Numbered from the stretch's first letter, positions 25,228 through 38,896 are shown. The stretch: 64,000 nt of DNA from Sphagnum compactum (GCA_965153455.1 OZ234493.1:17536213-17600212); one strand, 5' to 3'. The notes: generated by a model from the letters alone, not told the origin. Numbers and translations: made by a program.

Positions 25228-25530
25228 GTCTGTGACGGTCTTGAAATGAGTCGCATCCGACCTGAAATGTTTCAACGCCCGTCTCGAAATATCATCCGTC
25301 TCATCATCCATCCATCCAAATTTCTCATCCCTGAAAAAGAAGATGATGGAAGAGGAGGAGGAAAGAGGAGGTCTGTCTATGATGGTCCTGAAATGAGCCG
25401 CACCCGGCCTGAAATGTTCCAGCACCCATCCCGAAATATCATTCGTGCCGTCATCCATCCATCCAAGTTCCTCATCCCTGAAGAAGAAGATGGAAGAGGA
25501 GGAGGAAGGAGGAGGACGAAGGCAGCAGCA
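25228..25530 (+). repeat. 147-bp duplication that keeps an open reading frame (49-codon unit)
   Basis: Copy 1 (from 25228) and copy 2 (from 25375) are offset by 147 bp and align with one 3-bp indel. In the + frame 25141-25539 both encode EMSRxRPEMFQxPSRNIIR, then HPSKFLIPE and an acidic-glycine tail. I count about ten third-position differences, all synonymous, and about eight changed residues. The frame has no recognised family and no clear exon context. The tail GAGGAGGAGGAAGG is low-complexity. Confidence 0.7.
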
Positions 25531-25737
25531 GTATCATAGTGACCGAAGGTCGCGGGTAGCCACTAGTATAAGTTGTTTGACGTGTTCTGCTATCTAAGGT
25601 TGAATTCAAACTTGCCACCTCTCCCCCCCTAGAGAGAAAGTACCCACCAACATACTTTCAAACATTGCCAAAGGGCACTTTTTTTAATATTTAACATATG
25701 TGACAAAGTCATAGTAGTCAAACCATGTGGTAAAAAC

Positions 25738-27166
25738 CAGTGTTGGGTGGGTATCACAATTTTATGATACCCATCAGGTTCAGTTTTCTTAAAGTAATTT
25801 ACACAAGGGTCCAGTTCTCTCAATAGAAAACACTTCTAAAATTTTTATGCTAGACAAGGGTATCAACATTATAAAAAAAATTAAACCGGTTCTCACAATG
25901 TCGATCCTTGAAAATTTCAGAACAGCTGGTTATTGCTGGTTCTCACAAACTAGGTATTATTATTTTAAATTAAATTTTAATTTTTAAAAATTAAAATTAA
26001 GATTAAATAATTATTGATTTTGTTTTTTATTTTTAATCTGGATTTTGGAAAAAATTTAGAATCAAAGGACCTTTGGTTCAAGGTTTTTGAAAGATTTCAA
26101 AAATAAATTTCAATTTTGGATTTTTTAAAATTTCAAAGAACCTAACTGGTTTTATGGAAGAATTGGTAAAAGAATCAAAGCTTTGGGGGTTAGGTTCTTT
26201 GATCAATTCTTTTGGTTTTTTGAGATCTATAGTTATGAGTGAAAATCTGTCCTTTGATTTTTTGAAATTGCTAGTGATGGGTCCATAATATCCAGACTTA
26301 CCTGCCAATTGTTTTTTGAAAAAGAGAAGATAGAATAGTGTTTTGTTTTGGCAAAACAAAAATTCAACATGGCAAAAAATCAGGGTTTTAAAGGTTTTTA
26401 GTCGTCAGATTTTTTTTTAATATTTAAAAATTGTAGAATTCACCACACTTTATCCTAAGTTCCAGCACATAGCCAAAAATATAGTTCAATTTTTTTTTCA
26501 TTACTTTTTTATTATCATATCTAGCTAAATAGTCACTTCAACTACATCACAAAATTGGGAAAAAAAAACACTCACTTAGTTAGAAGTTCAAAAAACAGCC
26601 CAATAATAATGTTAACTTTCCAAACATCATTATCATCTAACCTGGCCTACCATTAATAAGTACCTAGCACCAAATATTAACCTTCTCTTGGATCTCCCAT
26701 CTCCTAAGGCAAATTAAACCTCCCAGGCAAATTTTGATGTGGGTCTGGTGATGAAGGTGTCTTTTTTTTAGCCTTAATTATATTAGAATGACTTAACACC
26801 ATATCTCCAAAGTTCAAACCCATGGTCCATGAATATTCAACGAGATTCAATAAATAAAATGTTGTTCCATTCTGCATAGAAACATAATTATGTTTAATGT
26901 TCATAACTTCTTTGTCATTGTTTGCACTAATTTTTTATGGCAGTTAAACCCTAAAACATTGACTTGGGTAAGGGGTCAAACGTTACCCGATTTTCAAATT
27001 TTATTTTATTTTTTTAAAACAACTGGTTTTCATGTCTGATTCTCACACGAGTGGAAATCATAACTCAATTTTCAGTCAAGGTATCACCATGAGTGATACC
27101 TTAAGAGGATCAAATTGAGACGCCCAAGTGATACTCGAAAGTATTTGTGATACCCACCCAACACTG
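25738..27166. mobile_element. Non-autonomous hAT-type DNA transposon, 1429 bp
   Basis: The left end CAGTGTTGGGTGGGTATCAC (25738-25757) is matched perfectly by the inverted right end at 27147-27166. The 8-bp sequence GTAAAAAC flanks both sides (25730-25737 and 27167-27174). CAG-starting termini with an 8-bp target duplication are the hallmark of the hAT superfamily. The interior is AT-rich and encodes no recognisable transposase. It contains an R1-like segment at about 26450-26560 (CATAGCCAAAAATATAG), which may be a nested older insertion. An internal hairpin-like AAGGTATCACC..GTGATACCTT lies at about 27078-27101. Confidence 0.92.
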
Positions 27167-27174
27167 GTAAAAAC

Positions 27175-28019
27175 CAAAATTTAAACATTTTCAACCACTT
27201 TTTGTACCGATCAATGCTCATTAAATGGTGTTTAACATCCTTTAGGTTCTTTTGGGATTGATGTTTTCAAATGTATGCCATAGTTCTTTCATTTTTCTCA
27301 CCAAATGCCTAATGGTCATTCATTATATTCCCAATTTGTACCCCAATTTCCCAATAGCAACACACTTTATCCCATATGTTTTGTCAAAAATTGAACTCAT
27401 TTAAATTAAAGGAAAAATTAAGGACAAACAAAAAATTGTTGCATAATGTCATATGTCATATTTTCAACAAAGAATGCATGCATTTTGGCATTTCATTATT
27501 CTTGCATGCACTATCTTCACTAAATGATCGCACTTAATCCTTTAAAAAAAAACTAACTATGAAACTATTATGAATATTTTTCCTATAATATTCACAAAAA
27601 TGAACAGTTAGTATTATCCTAATCAATTTATTCATTGTCGTCATCAACGTCACCATGTAATCTACAAGTAACAAGCACTCCCGGAGGTGTATTACAAATA
27701 AGATCATCAAATTCTGAAAAACATCCTATGTCTATATACATAGCCTAAAAAATAAGATTACAATGTGTTTATTCTAAGAATGGCAAAAGTTTGCTAATAG
27801 ATACATCATGAGGTCATGTGTACATAAGTTTTATTTTAGGAGTATGCCAAAATGGGACCTTGGTGTCTGGTGATGTACTAATCAACAAGGATGATTGTTT
27901 TCCACCCCACCCCCTCCCCTTGGCAAATTAGGTACTTAACATTAAATACTAATGACATTAGTAGGACAATGAAGTGTGAACTTCAAACTTCCTAAATTTG
28001 CTCCATGAGGTATGGTGTT
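27175..28019. other. Intergenic spacer
   Basis: AT-rich, with no coding region or element end recognised. A C-rich run occurs near 27903-27919. Confidence 0.5.
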
Positions 28020-28565
28020 ATTTATGGGCTAAAATTAGCCAAATTATTATAAAAATCAATGCGTACCTAAAGACCTATTGTAAAAGCGAAGGATAACTAC
28101 AAAAATTTAGCCTAAAAACCAAATGGCAATGGACAATGATAGCATTAAAGTTTTTCAAATGTAGTTTATAACCAAGTAGAACTAATGAGATTTGTCATTT
28201 GTCGTAAGAGGTTACATCTAAACTGCAAACATTTAGGTTTATCACTAAGTTTCATACACATAATCATGTTTCATTGCGAACATTTCCATTACAATTCACT
28301 AGCAATCGCATTTTTCAAAGTTACATCCTCCATGAAACAACGGTTGACAACTCCAAGGCTGAATCTAAAGGACTAGTTACAAGTTACAATTTTATTTGTT
28401 AAAAAATTATTTACATAAGATGGAGGCTACTCAATGTAAAGGACCTTGTGTCAAATGTTTGCGTAATTTTGATAGATGTAATTACAAAGCACTATTAGCA
28501 TATTTTTGCAACCTCAAAATTTCAACCTTAACCACATATAAAAATATATGACATGTATAGTAACC
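28020..28565 (+). repeat. Dispersed repeat family R2, copy 2
   Basis: This is the same-orientation counterpart of 11800-12384. It begins TTTATGGGCTAAAATTAGCC and ends near GCACTATTAGCATATTTTTG and ATGACATGTATAG. Copy 2 has AAAAATTATTTACATAAGATGG inserted relative to copy 1 before CTACTCAATGTAAAGGACC. Confidence 0.8.
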
Positions 28566-29163
28566 ATCTGAGCTAAATATGTAATTTTTTAATTAAAAGC
28601 ATGTCCTGAAGTAGCTAGATAATTCTAATTTCTTATATAAAAGAGAATCCAACTCTAAGCTGCTATACAGGGAGGATGTAACCATTGTCAAAGGGGATGA
28701 AGATTTTTTGTGATGAAGGGCCAAGTTAAGTCACAAGTAGGAAGACTTACAAAATGGGTGCCATTAGCATGTGGCTCTATGGGAAGGGACCTTCGAAGTA
28801 GGCAGTTATGTTTTTTCTTCTTGGAGGAAATCTGCTCGCACAGTCTCTTCAGTTTTGCATGGAATTCATTCAATTGACGATGGTCTCAAACTTCAACTAC
28901 AAATCAATGCACCTCCTTTTTAAGGTTTTAATTTTCAATGTTCTTTTGCCAAATTCATGTATTGTGTTTCAAAGGTGCTTATACATGTGTTGTCCAATTC
29001 TAGGTTTCAGTCCTAGTTCTAGGTTTTCTTTTCTTTCTTTCTTTTCTCAATTTAATGGAACATTTGCTTTCCACTTTCAAATAAATATTTTAGATTTGAT
29101 GTAACCTCACATGAGATTGAGATTTATCACATTTCCAAAACCTAAGGTTCCCAACCAAAAAGA
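28566..29163. other. Intergenic spacer
   Basis: No gene is supported. The frame at 28808-29104 is hydrophobic and T-rich, with no domain signature. Confidence 0.45.
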
Positions 29164-32100
29164 AAATTTAAATAGGTTGGGTTCTACATAGCTACAAACA
29201 TCTTTGGATTGGAGATTTTGTGAATATCATTGCTGAACAACCAAAGTGGCCACCTCACTAGAAAGTAAAACTCACAATAAAAACCTTTTTAAAAAGTTAT
29301 AGATTTTTCGTAGAAAATCATATAATGTAGGCATCAGACCTTGCCATTTCTTCAATCCCATGCACTTCTCAATTGGGCTAGATACTTATAATAACATACC
29401 ACATGAGTAGTATTATAATACCCAAAGTGGTCGTGACCTCATTCAATTTTGTATAGATGTCATCATTTTGTAGTAATGACATCACCTCATAGAAATACTA
29501 GCCACAATGTACTACCTTGCCAAGGTTGCTTAATATATTTTGTTTTGGGAGTCATTTATTATTTACAATTAAAAAATTAATATTTTAAAATTTGACATTA
29601 TATTAAATAATGGAGCTATTGTGCTTGATAGTTTCTTTCATGTTTTCGACAAGGAAGCAAGTATTTTTCAAAAAAATCAGCAATTCCAAATATAATGAAT
29701 TTGTGCCTAACCATCTAGGTACTATGTTATTAGAGTTATCACCTTGCCACCCAACAGATTCGCCCCCTTGTTATCCAATAACTTGTGATCATGTTAATAT
29801 TCCTCATGAAAGATGAATGAGTAAGGACTATAACATGAGAATTAAAAATAACAAATCCATATGAATTATTCATATTAAAGGTTATTTTTATTTGTGGCTT
29901 TAACTTTGGTGCGTAATGAACTTCCAAGATTGATAAATAAATGTTATTCTTAGGATGCAAACAAATGAAAGGCTTCCATTCTTAGAGCAAGATTGGAACA
30001 ACATGAACTTGATGAAGTGAAACACATTTTCACACAAACTCCCATGGGAACTCCTTTTTAAGAATTGAAATTACATGGGAGTCCCCAATGCTCATGAGAC
30101 CATTAAAGGAATATTTACATCCAAATGGTATATGATCTTTAGATCATTGGCAAGGTTTCAATTAGAGTTATAATGTAATGGTTCATAGTGCCATAATAAA
30201 ATTCCTGGTTAGAAGTTATGAGCAATTGAAGAATCAAAATGGGGATGAGAAATTTGATTCTTGCCTCATTTAACATGCATTTTGTGATTGCTCCTTTTGG
30301 GAGGGTGGGGAGAATGATGTTTTAATACAAGTCACATGGAGTTGCAAAGTATATTAAAAGGATGGTGGTGGATCCTCCAAACTTGGGTCATGATGATTTC
30401 AATGTGAATTTGTGATTGTTTTGTGTTTCAATTCTAACTTTGACAATAGGAATCACTTTCTTGCTCTGGTTTGTGTAATTTGACACACTTCCATAGGCTT
30501 ACCAAATGGTATTGAAGATAACTCATAACATGTTTGAGTCTTGAACACACTCCATAACTTGTCAAATCAAAATGACAAGTCACATGGGAGCTTCGAGATA
30601 AGATCGGGACAAGACAATTCTCATCCACCCAGTTTTGATCACATCGATTACACAAACTAGATGCAAGAACGCGTTTCTTATTGTTGGAATCAGAATTGGA
30701 ACATAGGACAATTGTAGATTCACATTGGACTCATCATAGCTTGGACCACTTTGGGATACAATACCTTCCATATAGTATGTTTTGTAATTCCCATGGAACT
30801 TAGAACAAAGTGGCACTTCTCAAAGCTCACAAAAAGTGAAAGTTTGAAAATTCCCAAGTTCAAACTCTTGAAACTTGGGAATTCATAATTTCATAAAACA
30901 TATTGTTTGGAACATTTTAAAGTTTTAAATTATAGCCCTTCCAGTTGTGGTTCAAAGGACCTACATGGTGTCATATTACGAGGCATGAGACGCCTATTTG
31001 GGCCAAAAGAAGTTCCTTTCCACCCTAGCTAGGGGTCGAGGTTTTCTTTTTCCATTTTTTGTGGTGTAGCCACATTGGCAACCATCCACATGAGGATTTA
31101 GGTAGGTTTAGTAGAAGTAGGTGCTCTAAAAATGGCAAACTGAGTCCCAAAACCCTATTTTTTTACAAAAGAAATTCAAAATTTATAATAAGAGAACCTG
31201 ATTTTGGTCATAACCCCAAAAATAATTTGTCACTTGAACAAAATTTCAAACAAAACATTTGACTGCTAGGGGCCATTCAGATGTTGAGTCCCCAATTCTA
31301 ACCATACATGAGGGGATCATCTCAACATAGTGAAGAGGGTTATTGTTGTAACACTAGAGCAAAATAGAAATTGGATTGTTGAGTAGGGACAAAGGCACTT
31401 AGCTTATGAATACAAGAGATTACTTTTGTTGGGACTCGTTTTCCAATCTCCGGATGTTTTTTCGTCATTTTTATCATTTTCTTGGCCATCATTCAAAGAA
31501 ATTTCTTTGCAAAGTTATTGTCCATCTATGAATGCAAAACCAAAAAAATTGTCGGTCATTTTTCTTAGCTTCAAATCATCACATCAAGTTCACGACAAAC
31601 AACTTCACCATTTATCAAAACTTCTAGATCACTATTTTTTGTGGGTGAATATTCATATTGCAATGATGAGTAAAAAAAAAACAAATTTGAAATATTTTGT
31701 TTCAAATGCCTGGTTTTTAATGAAAACGCGAAGGAAATTTTGATTTTTGAAAATATATTTGCACTTTTTTACTACCTTGAAAAGTTTGTCATCACTTTGC
31801 TATTGTTTGGAAAAAAAACTTTGGACAATTTTCTTAAACCTATCATCGATAAATGCTAAATCTACCTTAGTATGTTTGGCACCTATTCCTACCTACTTTA
31901 GACAATTGGGAAAAACAAAAATTGTTCTAGATTTGAGGAAAATATTCAAGCTGCAATTTTCTGATAACAAAGGAAATACCCCTTCCTCTTCTCTCCTTTA
32001 AAATAAACAAACTACATTTACTCTCATAATATGGGTGGTGTTCTAGATGACAATCAATAGACTTTTGGGAAACAACTTGCAAGAATTTTGTTCACTAGTA

Positions 32101-33690
32101 ACCTTCATTTTAAATCATTGCTTTAGGAATGTTTAAAATAATCCCATCATCCTAAAACTTAGTCCTATGAAATGATTTGTGTGCATTTAGGGTTAGTATG
32201 AAATGATTTGTGTGCATTTAGGGTTAGTATGAAATGATTTGTATGCGTTTCAAATCACTAGAATTTGAATAAATAAAAATCAACAATGATTTTGATATCA
32301 TTGTTGTGCTCTGGTAATCTCATGTGGAACATTTTGCTCTTTCAACTCTTGATGAAAAACTTCACCTTGCTAACTTTGAAAACCTTAAACCTTCCAACAA
32401 AGCAGAAAATAAAGGGAAACATAAAGAACACCAAGCATTTATCAGTCACTCTCACTACTGCAAATAAGTTGCAAAGGGTTTTTTCTTGTGGAGAAATTTC
32501 AATGTTTTTGACCCATACAAAGGATTTTAAATTTTTAAAATGGCAAAAATCCACCTGATTTTTTTTAATACAAATGACCATATTTCAAAAACAGATTCTA
32601 ACAGATAGCCAAATTGGGTTATATCTTATAATATGTATCTCAAATTTGACTTGGAAAAAAACACCGAGGTGTGGCATAGCTATTGTTATCCGTTGAAGTT
32701 AAGAATGTACATATTATCAACAGTAGCAACAAGTTGCTTGCACATGACTAATCTAATTTCATGGAGATTTTCCTTTATCATGTTAATTCACTCACTTGAC
32801 AAACTAAGTCTGGGTGCAATGCAAGTTCAAAACATGGCACATTCCTTCCAAGCCTACCCACTCACAAAAGATTATATTGGTAGGCTTTTGAAAGAGAAAG
32901 CCATAACAAATTAACATCCTTGTGAGGGTATGGGAGAGGGTCATCTGTAGTGCCAAATGTAATGTAACTTGTGGTATTGAAGACATCATGAAGGGCTCTT
33001 TCTATCAATAGATTGTTGCTCATCTTGGCTAAATTTATTCTCTTGAAGAAAAAAGACAATCCCAAATTCCAACAGCTACTAGTCCTGCTTCAGCATATAC
33101 CTATTTGAAAACTTTTGATATGTGCATGTCAATTTCATTTGCACAAACCCATATTACTTAATATTTCAGGTAAAATCCAGAAATTTGTGATAGAAACAGA
33201 AAAAAAAACAAAAAATTTCATTCCTATCATGGTCTGAAGCATCCAACACAAAATCAACTTTCACATTTGGGTTGCACAAAATTTTCAAAGAATGAGTAAC
33301 AACTTTGATGCAAATTTATGGTATATATTAAGCGACCTTGGCAAGGTAGTACATTGTGGCTAGTATTTCTTTGAGGTGATCTACAAAATGATGACATCTA
33401 TACAAAATTGAATGAGGTCACAACCACTTTGGGTATTATAATACTACTCATGTGGTATGTTATTATAAGTATCTAGCCCAATTGAGAATTGCATGGGATG
33501 GAAGAAATGGCAAGGTCTAATGCCTACATTATATGATTTTCTACGAAAAATCTATAACTTTTTTAAAAGGTTTTTATTGTGAGTTTTACTTTCTAGTGAG
33601 GTGGCCACTTTGGTTGTTCAGCAATGATATTCACAAAATCTCCAATCCAAAGATGTTTGTAGCTATGTAGAACCCAACGTATTTGAATTT
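29164..33690. mobile_element. DNA-transposon-like element with ~370-bp inverted arms
   Basis: The left arm (29164-29537) is the inverted counterpart of the right arm (33324-33690), with few mismatches. Shared blocks include GGTTGGGTTCTACATAGCTA, CCAAAGTGGCCACCTCACTA and GCACTTCTCAATTGGGCTAG-like sequence, then CTTGCCAAGGT at the inner edge. Long arms around a ~3.8-kb centre are typical of Mutator-like (MULE) or foldback elements. Weaker similarity may extend a few tens of bases beyond each arm, and I could not fix a target-site duplication. The centre has A/T-rich frames at 31426-31743, 31747-32001 and 32286-32558 (+), none a recognisable transposase. It also carries an R3 repeat copy (29555-29745) just inside the left arm. 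Confidence 0.8.
32167..32252. repeat. 31-bp tandem repeat, nearly three copies
   Basis: ATGAAATGATTTGTGTGCAT begins at 32167, 32198 and 32229. Units include TTTAGGGTTAGT, which contains one plant telomere-type heptamer (TTTAGGG) per unit. It lies inside the large inverted-arm element. Confidence 0.85.
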
Positions 33691-35126
33691 AAGAATTTGG
33701 TAGCCTACAAATGTTTGGGGAAATTTGAAGGTCAAGACAAGCCTGGGTTATTCTTCTTTGTGAATTGAACTCTAGGGCATGTAGGAATAGAAAATAGACA
33801 AGGATTTCTCACAATTGAACTTGGGTTTTCTTCTCTTTCTTCTTTGGTTTCAAAGGAGATCAAAGTTCATAAATTTGTTGATGTCAACATGATGGATCCA
33901 ATTCTTCCTAGCTATGTGGTCAATCAGATGCTTGTAAGCACACAATTCACACCCCCCATACCAAAACATACACAAAATCCAATCTGGTTTTGGATTTGTA
34001 CAGTATTTATGCTTTGGTGAAGGTGCAACCCATGCAGGGCTTGCCTTTTCAACCTTGGGCAGTTGGATCTACATAGCACACATTGGCTTCTCCCTCAAGA
34101 ACAATTGCACTTGTATACAAGCCAAAGATATGAAAGGACACCAAGGGGAAAAGGGAAAAGGTTTCTTACTAACTTCAAACTGTGTGGACATATGTGACCT
34201 CCTTAGGTTGTTTAGCCTTGGATATGAACTACCTACATGTATTGGGTGGGCATCAAAGTTTACTTGGGTACCATGTACCTTATACTTGGGTATCAGATCT
34301 TATGCTGAAGTTTCCCAAAGACTAACTAATGAATCTTGCACCTCGGTATTTGGTTTCCTATTCGTTTCAATTGCCAATTAAGGTACCCTTTGGTTCAAAA
34401 CATTATTTCTTTTGTGTGTGTCCCAAAGTTTCCATTACTTCCTAGCAAGTGGTGATGGAGCTTGGAAACTAAAGGATGTGTAAAGCTCTTCACAAGACAA
34501 AACTATAACAACTGGAAGGTTCAAAAGAATAGAAATATCTATTATCCTTTTTTTTGCCCTTATCTTGGCTTTAAAATGAAAAAAGGTCACAACTTACAAT
34601 TTATTTGCAATGCAAATAAAGCCATTTTCTTGTGTTTGTTCAAGTACATATCAACATAACCCCCAAAAATACAAATCAAGGAATAATTATTTGAAAGAAT
34701 TTACAATAAAAAATTTGGTGGTGGGGAAACCAAGGTATAAATTTTATGTGTTGTACCATACCCATCACTAATGTTTGATGTTGAATATTCTTAAGAGGGT
34801 GAGAGTAGTATTTGTGTTTTTATGGCGAGTGTTTACATCCTGGTAGCAAAAATAAGTGAAGCAGAAATATTCTATTGCAAATTCCATGTATATTAGGGGA
34901 AAAAAAAATCAATTTTTTGAGGAAAAAATTGGGGGAAATTTTTTGCCCCATTTCAATTGAGATTTTGGTGTGGGGTAGTTTTTGTCAAATTTATGCCATT
35001 TGTTTAGTTTGCTAGGGCAAGCCCTAAACACCGCCAATCAACTAAATGCAACTCAAACTCTAACACAAAAAGTATGCATGCATACCACAAATGCCCAAGA
35101 TGAAATCATTTGTATGATAAAAAATA

Positions 35127-35160
<34 letters not shown>

Positions 35161-36959
35161 TTTGTCTAAACCTACATCTTCCAAACCTGATCACCTCATT
35201 CCTCCCCCTACCCAATTACATAGATATGAAAAGCCAATTGAACATATGCCATTTCATGTCCATTTTTATCTATATTAAAATAATTTAATAATGAACTTCT
35301 TTCAAATCTATCTACAAAACCTCTTTCCCATGGACATGGGCATCTACATGGACGTGGAAAAGCACAATTTTCAGATTTTACATAAATAATGAGGAACTAT
35401 TGGGAACTGTATGGGAACATAAGAAGGCAATTAAACACAAAATGGAAAGAGAGATTTATGCTTGTTTTCCCAAGTTTTTTCAAGGTACATGAATTATGAT
35501 AATCGTTTTAAGTATAACTTGTGTAACTTAGCTTTTGAATAAAACATTATGGGATAATGGTTGCAACTTTCTATTATGTTTTGAAGTCCAAGGTTCAAAT
35601 CTTTTTATGCCACATCTTTTTCTCTAATGGATTTCATCTAAGAAGGGAGAAAGATGGTGCTCCTCAAACAACTTGGGTAAAGAAATAGTTGGGGAGCAAT
35701 GGTTGTGTTGTCCTGAAAAGGTAATGTTCTGTAAGGAGGGCAGTGTCCTCTAAGCAATATTATATGGCACCTTCCGTAAGGAAAGTGTTGGGAGCAATGG
35801 TTGTGTTGCCTCAAGAAGGTTGTGCAAGCGACATTGTAGCACTTTCCCCAGGGAAGTTGTCACTTCTCTTTTTCCTTTGTTTTGTTGTGTGTTTGTCCTT
35901 GTTTTTTTGGGGTCAACTATTTTTTCTTTGAAGTTTTCTTGGGTATGTATTTGCTTTCTTTTTTCTTTTCTCTTCTTTCATGTTTTTTTTTTGCTATGGA
36001 TCAAGGGTTTTCAGCTTGGGAGTTGCCATTTGGGGTCGAGGGTTTTCTTTTTTCCTTGGACCCCACACATGGCGGAATGCAATGGATTCTTTCCAAGTTC
36101 TCTCTCTCTTCCCCAAGGAAGGTGGGAACATTGCCTTCTCATGCATAATTACAATCATCTTTGGGCAAATGTGTGGCTGTTCTGAAGGTTTTGTGTGGAC
36201 TGAGCCCCGCTTCCCTTGCAATTGGGGCTGTGATTTCCCTAGGGAGCATGTGTACACTTCTCCAAGGGGAACATCCATTCTTGTGCAACTTGGTCCCACT
36301 TTGCTGGTTAACTTGCCCAAGAGAGAAAATTGGAGCCAAGTTCCCAAAGGAGAAAGAGAATTGGTGCCACATTTTCCTAAAAAGCTTGGCTACACTTTTC
36401 ACTATAGCATTCAAGAAAATTGCAATCCCTTAGAATATTTCGAGGGTTGCACATAACAAATGAATATGCCCTCAATTTGTCATCCAAGTTAGTCCACAAA
36501 TTTTCAACCATTATGCAACGTTTTCAAAAAAATTCATCTATTTGATAAAAAATTCACACATTGGGAAATATTATACGGTGGAGGAAATTTTTAAAAAGAA
36601 AGTCATGCAATGGATGAAAAGTTGAAAAATAGAAAGAAAAAAAGAAAAAAAAAAAAGAAATGGGTGAAACCTAGCAGAATAAAAGGTTGCATAATTGATG
36701 AAGAATTATTATCTTCATAAGTATCAACTGCTCAGTGCTCAGCATAAGCCATTTAAGCCAATATAGTTGTTAAGAAGGTTTATGGCTACTGGTTTGTGAT
36801 CATGGATTCCTTTGTGAACCCTGTTGAATCAAATTGTTGGAATTGGTCACACTTGAAATTTGGAGAAAGTTATCCTTCGAACTGGAAATCCTCATGTGCA
36901 AGGAGGCAGGACCCCTGTGGCCAGTGGAGAGTAATAATTTGCAGGCATCTTTAGTGCCA
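33691..36959. other. Intergenic spacer with a GT microsatellite
   Basis: A (GT)n tract spans about 35134-35160. A stretch at 35700-36460 has several overlapping open frames on both strands (for example 35980-36456 +) and recurrent CCCAAGGGAA/CCCCAGGGAA words. None shows a known domain. An A/G-rich run lies at about 36628-36660. No gene is supported. Confidence 0.4.
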
Positions 36960-36989
36960 TCGGCCATTTTCTAACTCACCAAAATTTAC

Positions 36990-37200
36990 AATAAAAAGCT
37001 CGGAAATGAAAAAAATGGCCAGAAGTGAAGGAACAAATAGTATAAATTGCCAGATACCCATATTTGTATTTCTGTATGTAGCCAAAAATATTGAAGGATT
37101 ACTAAATCTTTGTGTTTCATATTTGGGTTACAATCAATCATATTTGGCTAAATCCTCCCCATGATGATGGCCACTTTTTCTCCACCTTCTATTGCTTGAA
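36990..37200. repeat. Dispersed repeat family R1, copy near 37 kb
   Basis: Ordered words match the copy upstream of the UGT gene: AATTGCCAGATACCC, TGTAGCCAAAAATATTG, CATATTTGGCTAAATCCTCC, and a GATGGCCACTTTTTCTxCACCTTC tail. Limits are approximate. Confidence 0.6.
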
Positions 37201-38896
37201 AAAATGTTTTAAGAAATGCAAGAAGGGTTTGATGGTTAAGTATGGTGCTTGTTGTTCAAAACCAAGGTCTGTTTGACACATACCAATATTTTGGAGAGAA
37301 ATGCAACATTTCAACATATAAGGATGAGAAATAAACATGGTAGCAACCTTGTAGGTGTCCATCTAGAGAGGTTTAACTCTTTCAATTTAACCCAGCATCA
37401 CCATGGGTTTGCCCATACAAAAGAATGGGATGGACTCTACATGAGGTTACCATCCTTGTGGAAGTGCATGATAATGCCGTAGGCTATGGAGGTGGACAAT
37501 GTGATATTAAAAAAAAATTAGCAGATGAATCTTAATTCTAGGTTGTTAGATATAGGTAGAAATTGACTTACGTAAGAGTTAACGAGGAAAAAGTGGGTGA
37601 GGAGCATGTGCATGAAGGAAGACCGTTTTTTCCACAATCTAAGTTGTGATGTTCATCTCTTGTTCAAAAAGATGTAATAAAAATATGTGGTAGGTCTTCA
37701 GAGCAACCCATGTACATCCCAATACATAGAAGGTATCTCAATACTTCAAAGGTAGTTGTTCTCAAATCATGTCTTTTTCAATCCATTCCACATGTCACCT
37801 ATAGATAATTTGTGTTCCTTTAGATAATTCGTGTTCCTTTAGATTAATTGCTAGCATTTTCAAGTTCCCAAGGTGTTTTTTTCATGTGTTATTATATTGG
37901 TCCCATAAATTTTGCCAAATGTTCCTTATGATGTTCCCATAATTCCCATGCACTTGTCATGTTGTCCCCAATATTAATCCCACCTATTACCCAATATTTT
38001 GGCCTACATCGGTGGAGAGGATATACAAGTTCTCTGTTGGGAGTGTTTGGCCTCCAATGTTTGGAAATTCCTATATTGAGAGTGTTCAAAGTTCTGAAAA
38101 CAATTTTTTTTTTGGTGATGGGCCAATCAATAAGGCTCATCCCAACCCAAAAAAAAAAAAAAAAAAAAGTTTTGAACTTTGGATGCACTCACAAATAATT
38201 AATAAATATCACATTATTTGTCACATTACATAGGGGCCAAACTCATGGATACTTTTATTTTTGACTCCTAAACCTTGAATCTATTGTTATTTCACATAAG
38301 ATTTTTGGAACACTGAATTGCTTGTTAGCTTCCACCACCCCTAATGAGGTCCTAAGAGCCTCATCAAGAAACATTTAAGTTGATGGGGCCGACTTTGGCC
38401 ATGCTTGTTAGTGGTTTTCTCTTGTGAGAACTACAATCAAACTTTTTCTTGTTCCTATGATTCTGACTGCCTCTACTAACAACTTCAACTCCTTGTTTCT
38501 TGACAAGGGGTTTTCGGAATGGGAACTTTGGTGGTGGGGGTGTGGAGAAAAATGTCAGGTGTTAGAGTGATTCAAGGAGGAGACCTTTGTTTTCTATGAT
38601 CTTCTACATCAAGGTAGATACGAATTTTAGTCATCATGTGGATTCCAATCATGGGTTCTAAATGAAGTGACACGTGATAGGAAGCAAACACTTTCAATAT
38701 TGTGATCACAAAGCTTCCAATTCCCCAAAGGAAGCCTTGCCAACTCAAAGAGGATATTATTTGAAACATTGTGAAACCATTCGCCTATGTTCAAGGTATG
38801 GAGAGCAAGAAGTTTGTGTTTTCACCATCTAAATGCTTTAATCAGATGCTCTACTTTCTTCATCTTCCATCAACAATATATCATATCATACTTACA
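37201..38896. other. Intergenic spacer
   Basis: No gene is supported. A poly-A tract of about 19 residues lies at 38150-38168. Frames around 37959-38233 run through it and are not credible. Confidence 0.5.

Noticed and set aside
32167-32252. Interstitial telomere repeat
   Set aside because: TTTAGGG occurs once per 31-bp unit, not as consecutive heptamers, so telomere origin is not supported.
35980-36456. 158-residue open frame
   Set aside because: It overlaps long open frames in other frames and on the other strand, begins in poly-T and shows no domain pattern.
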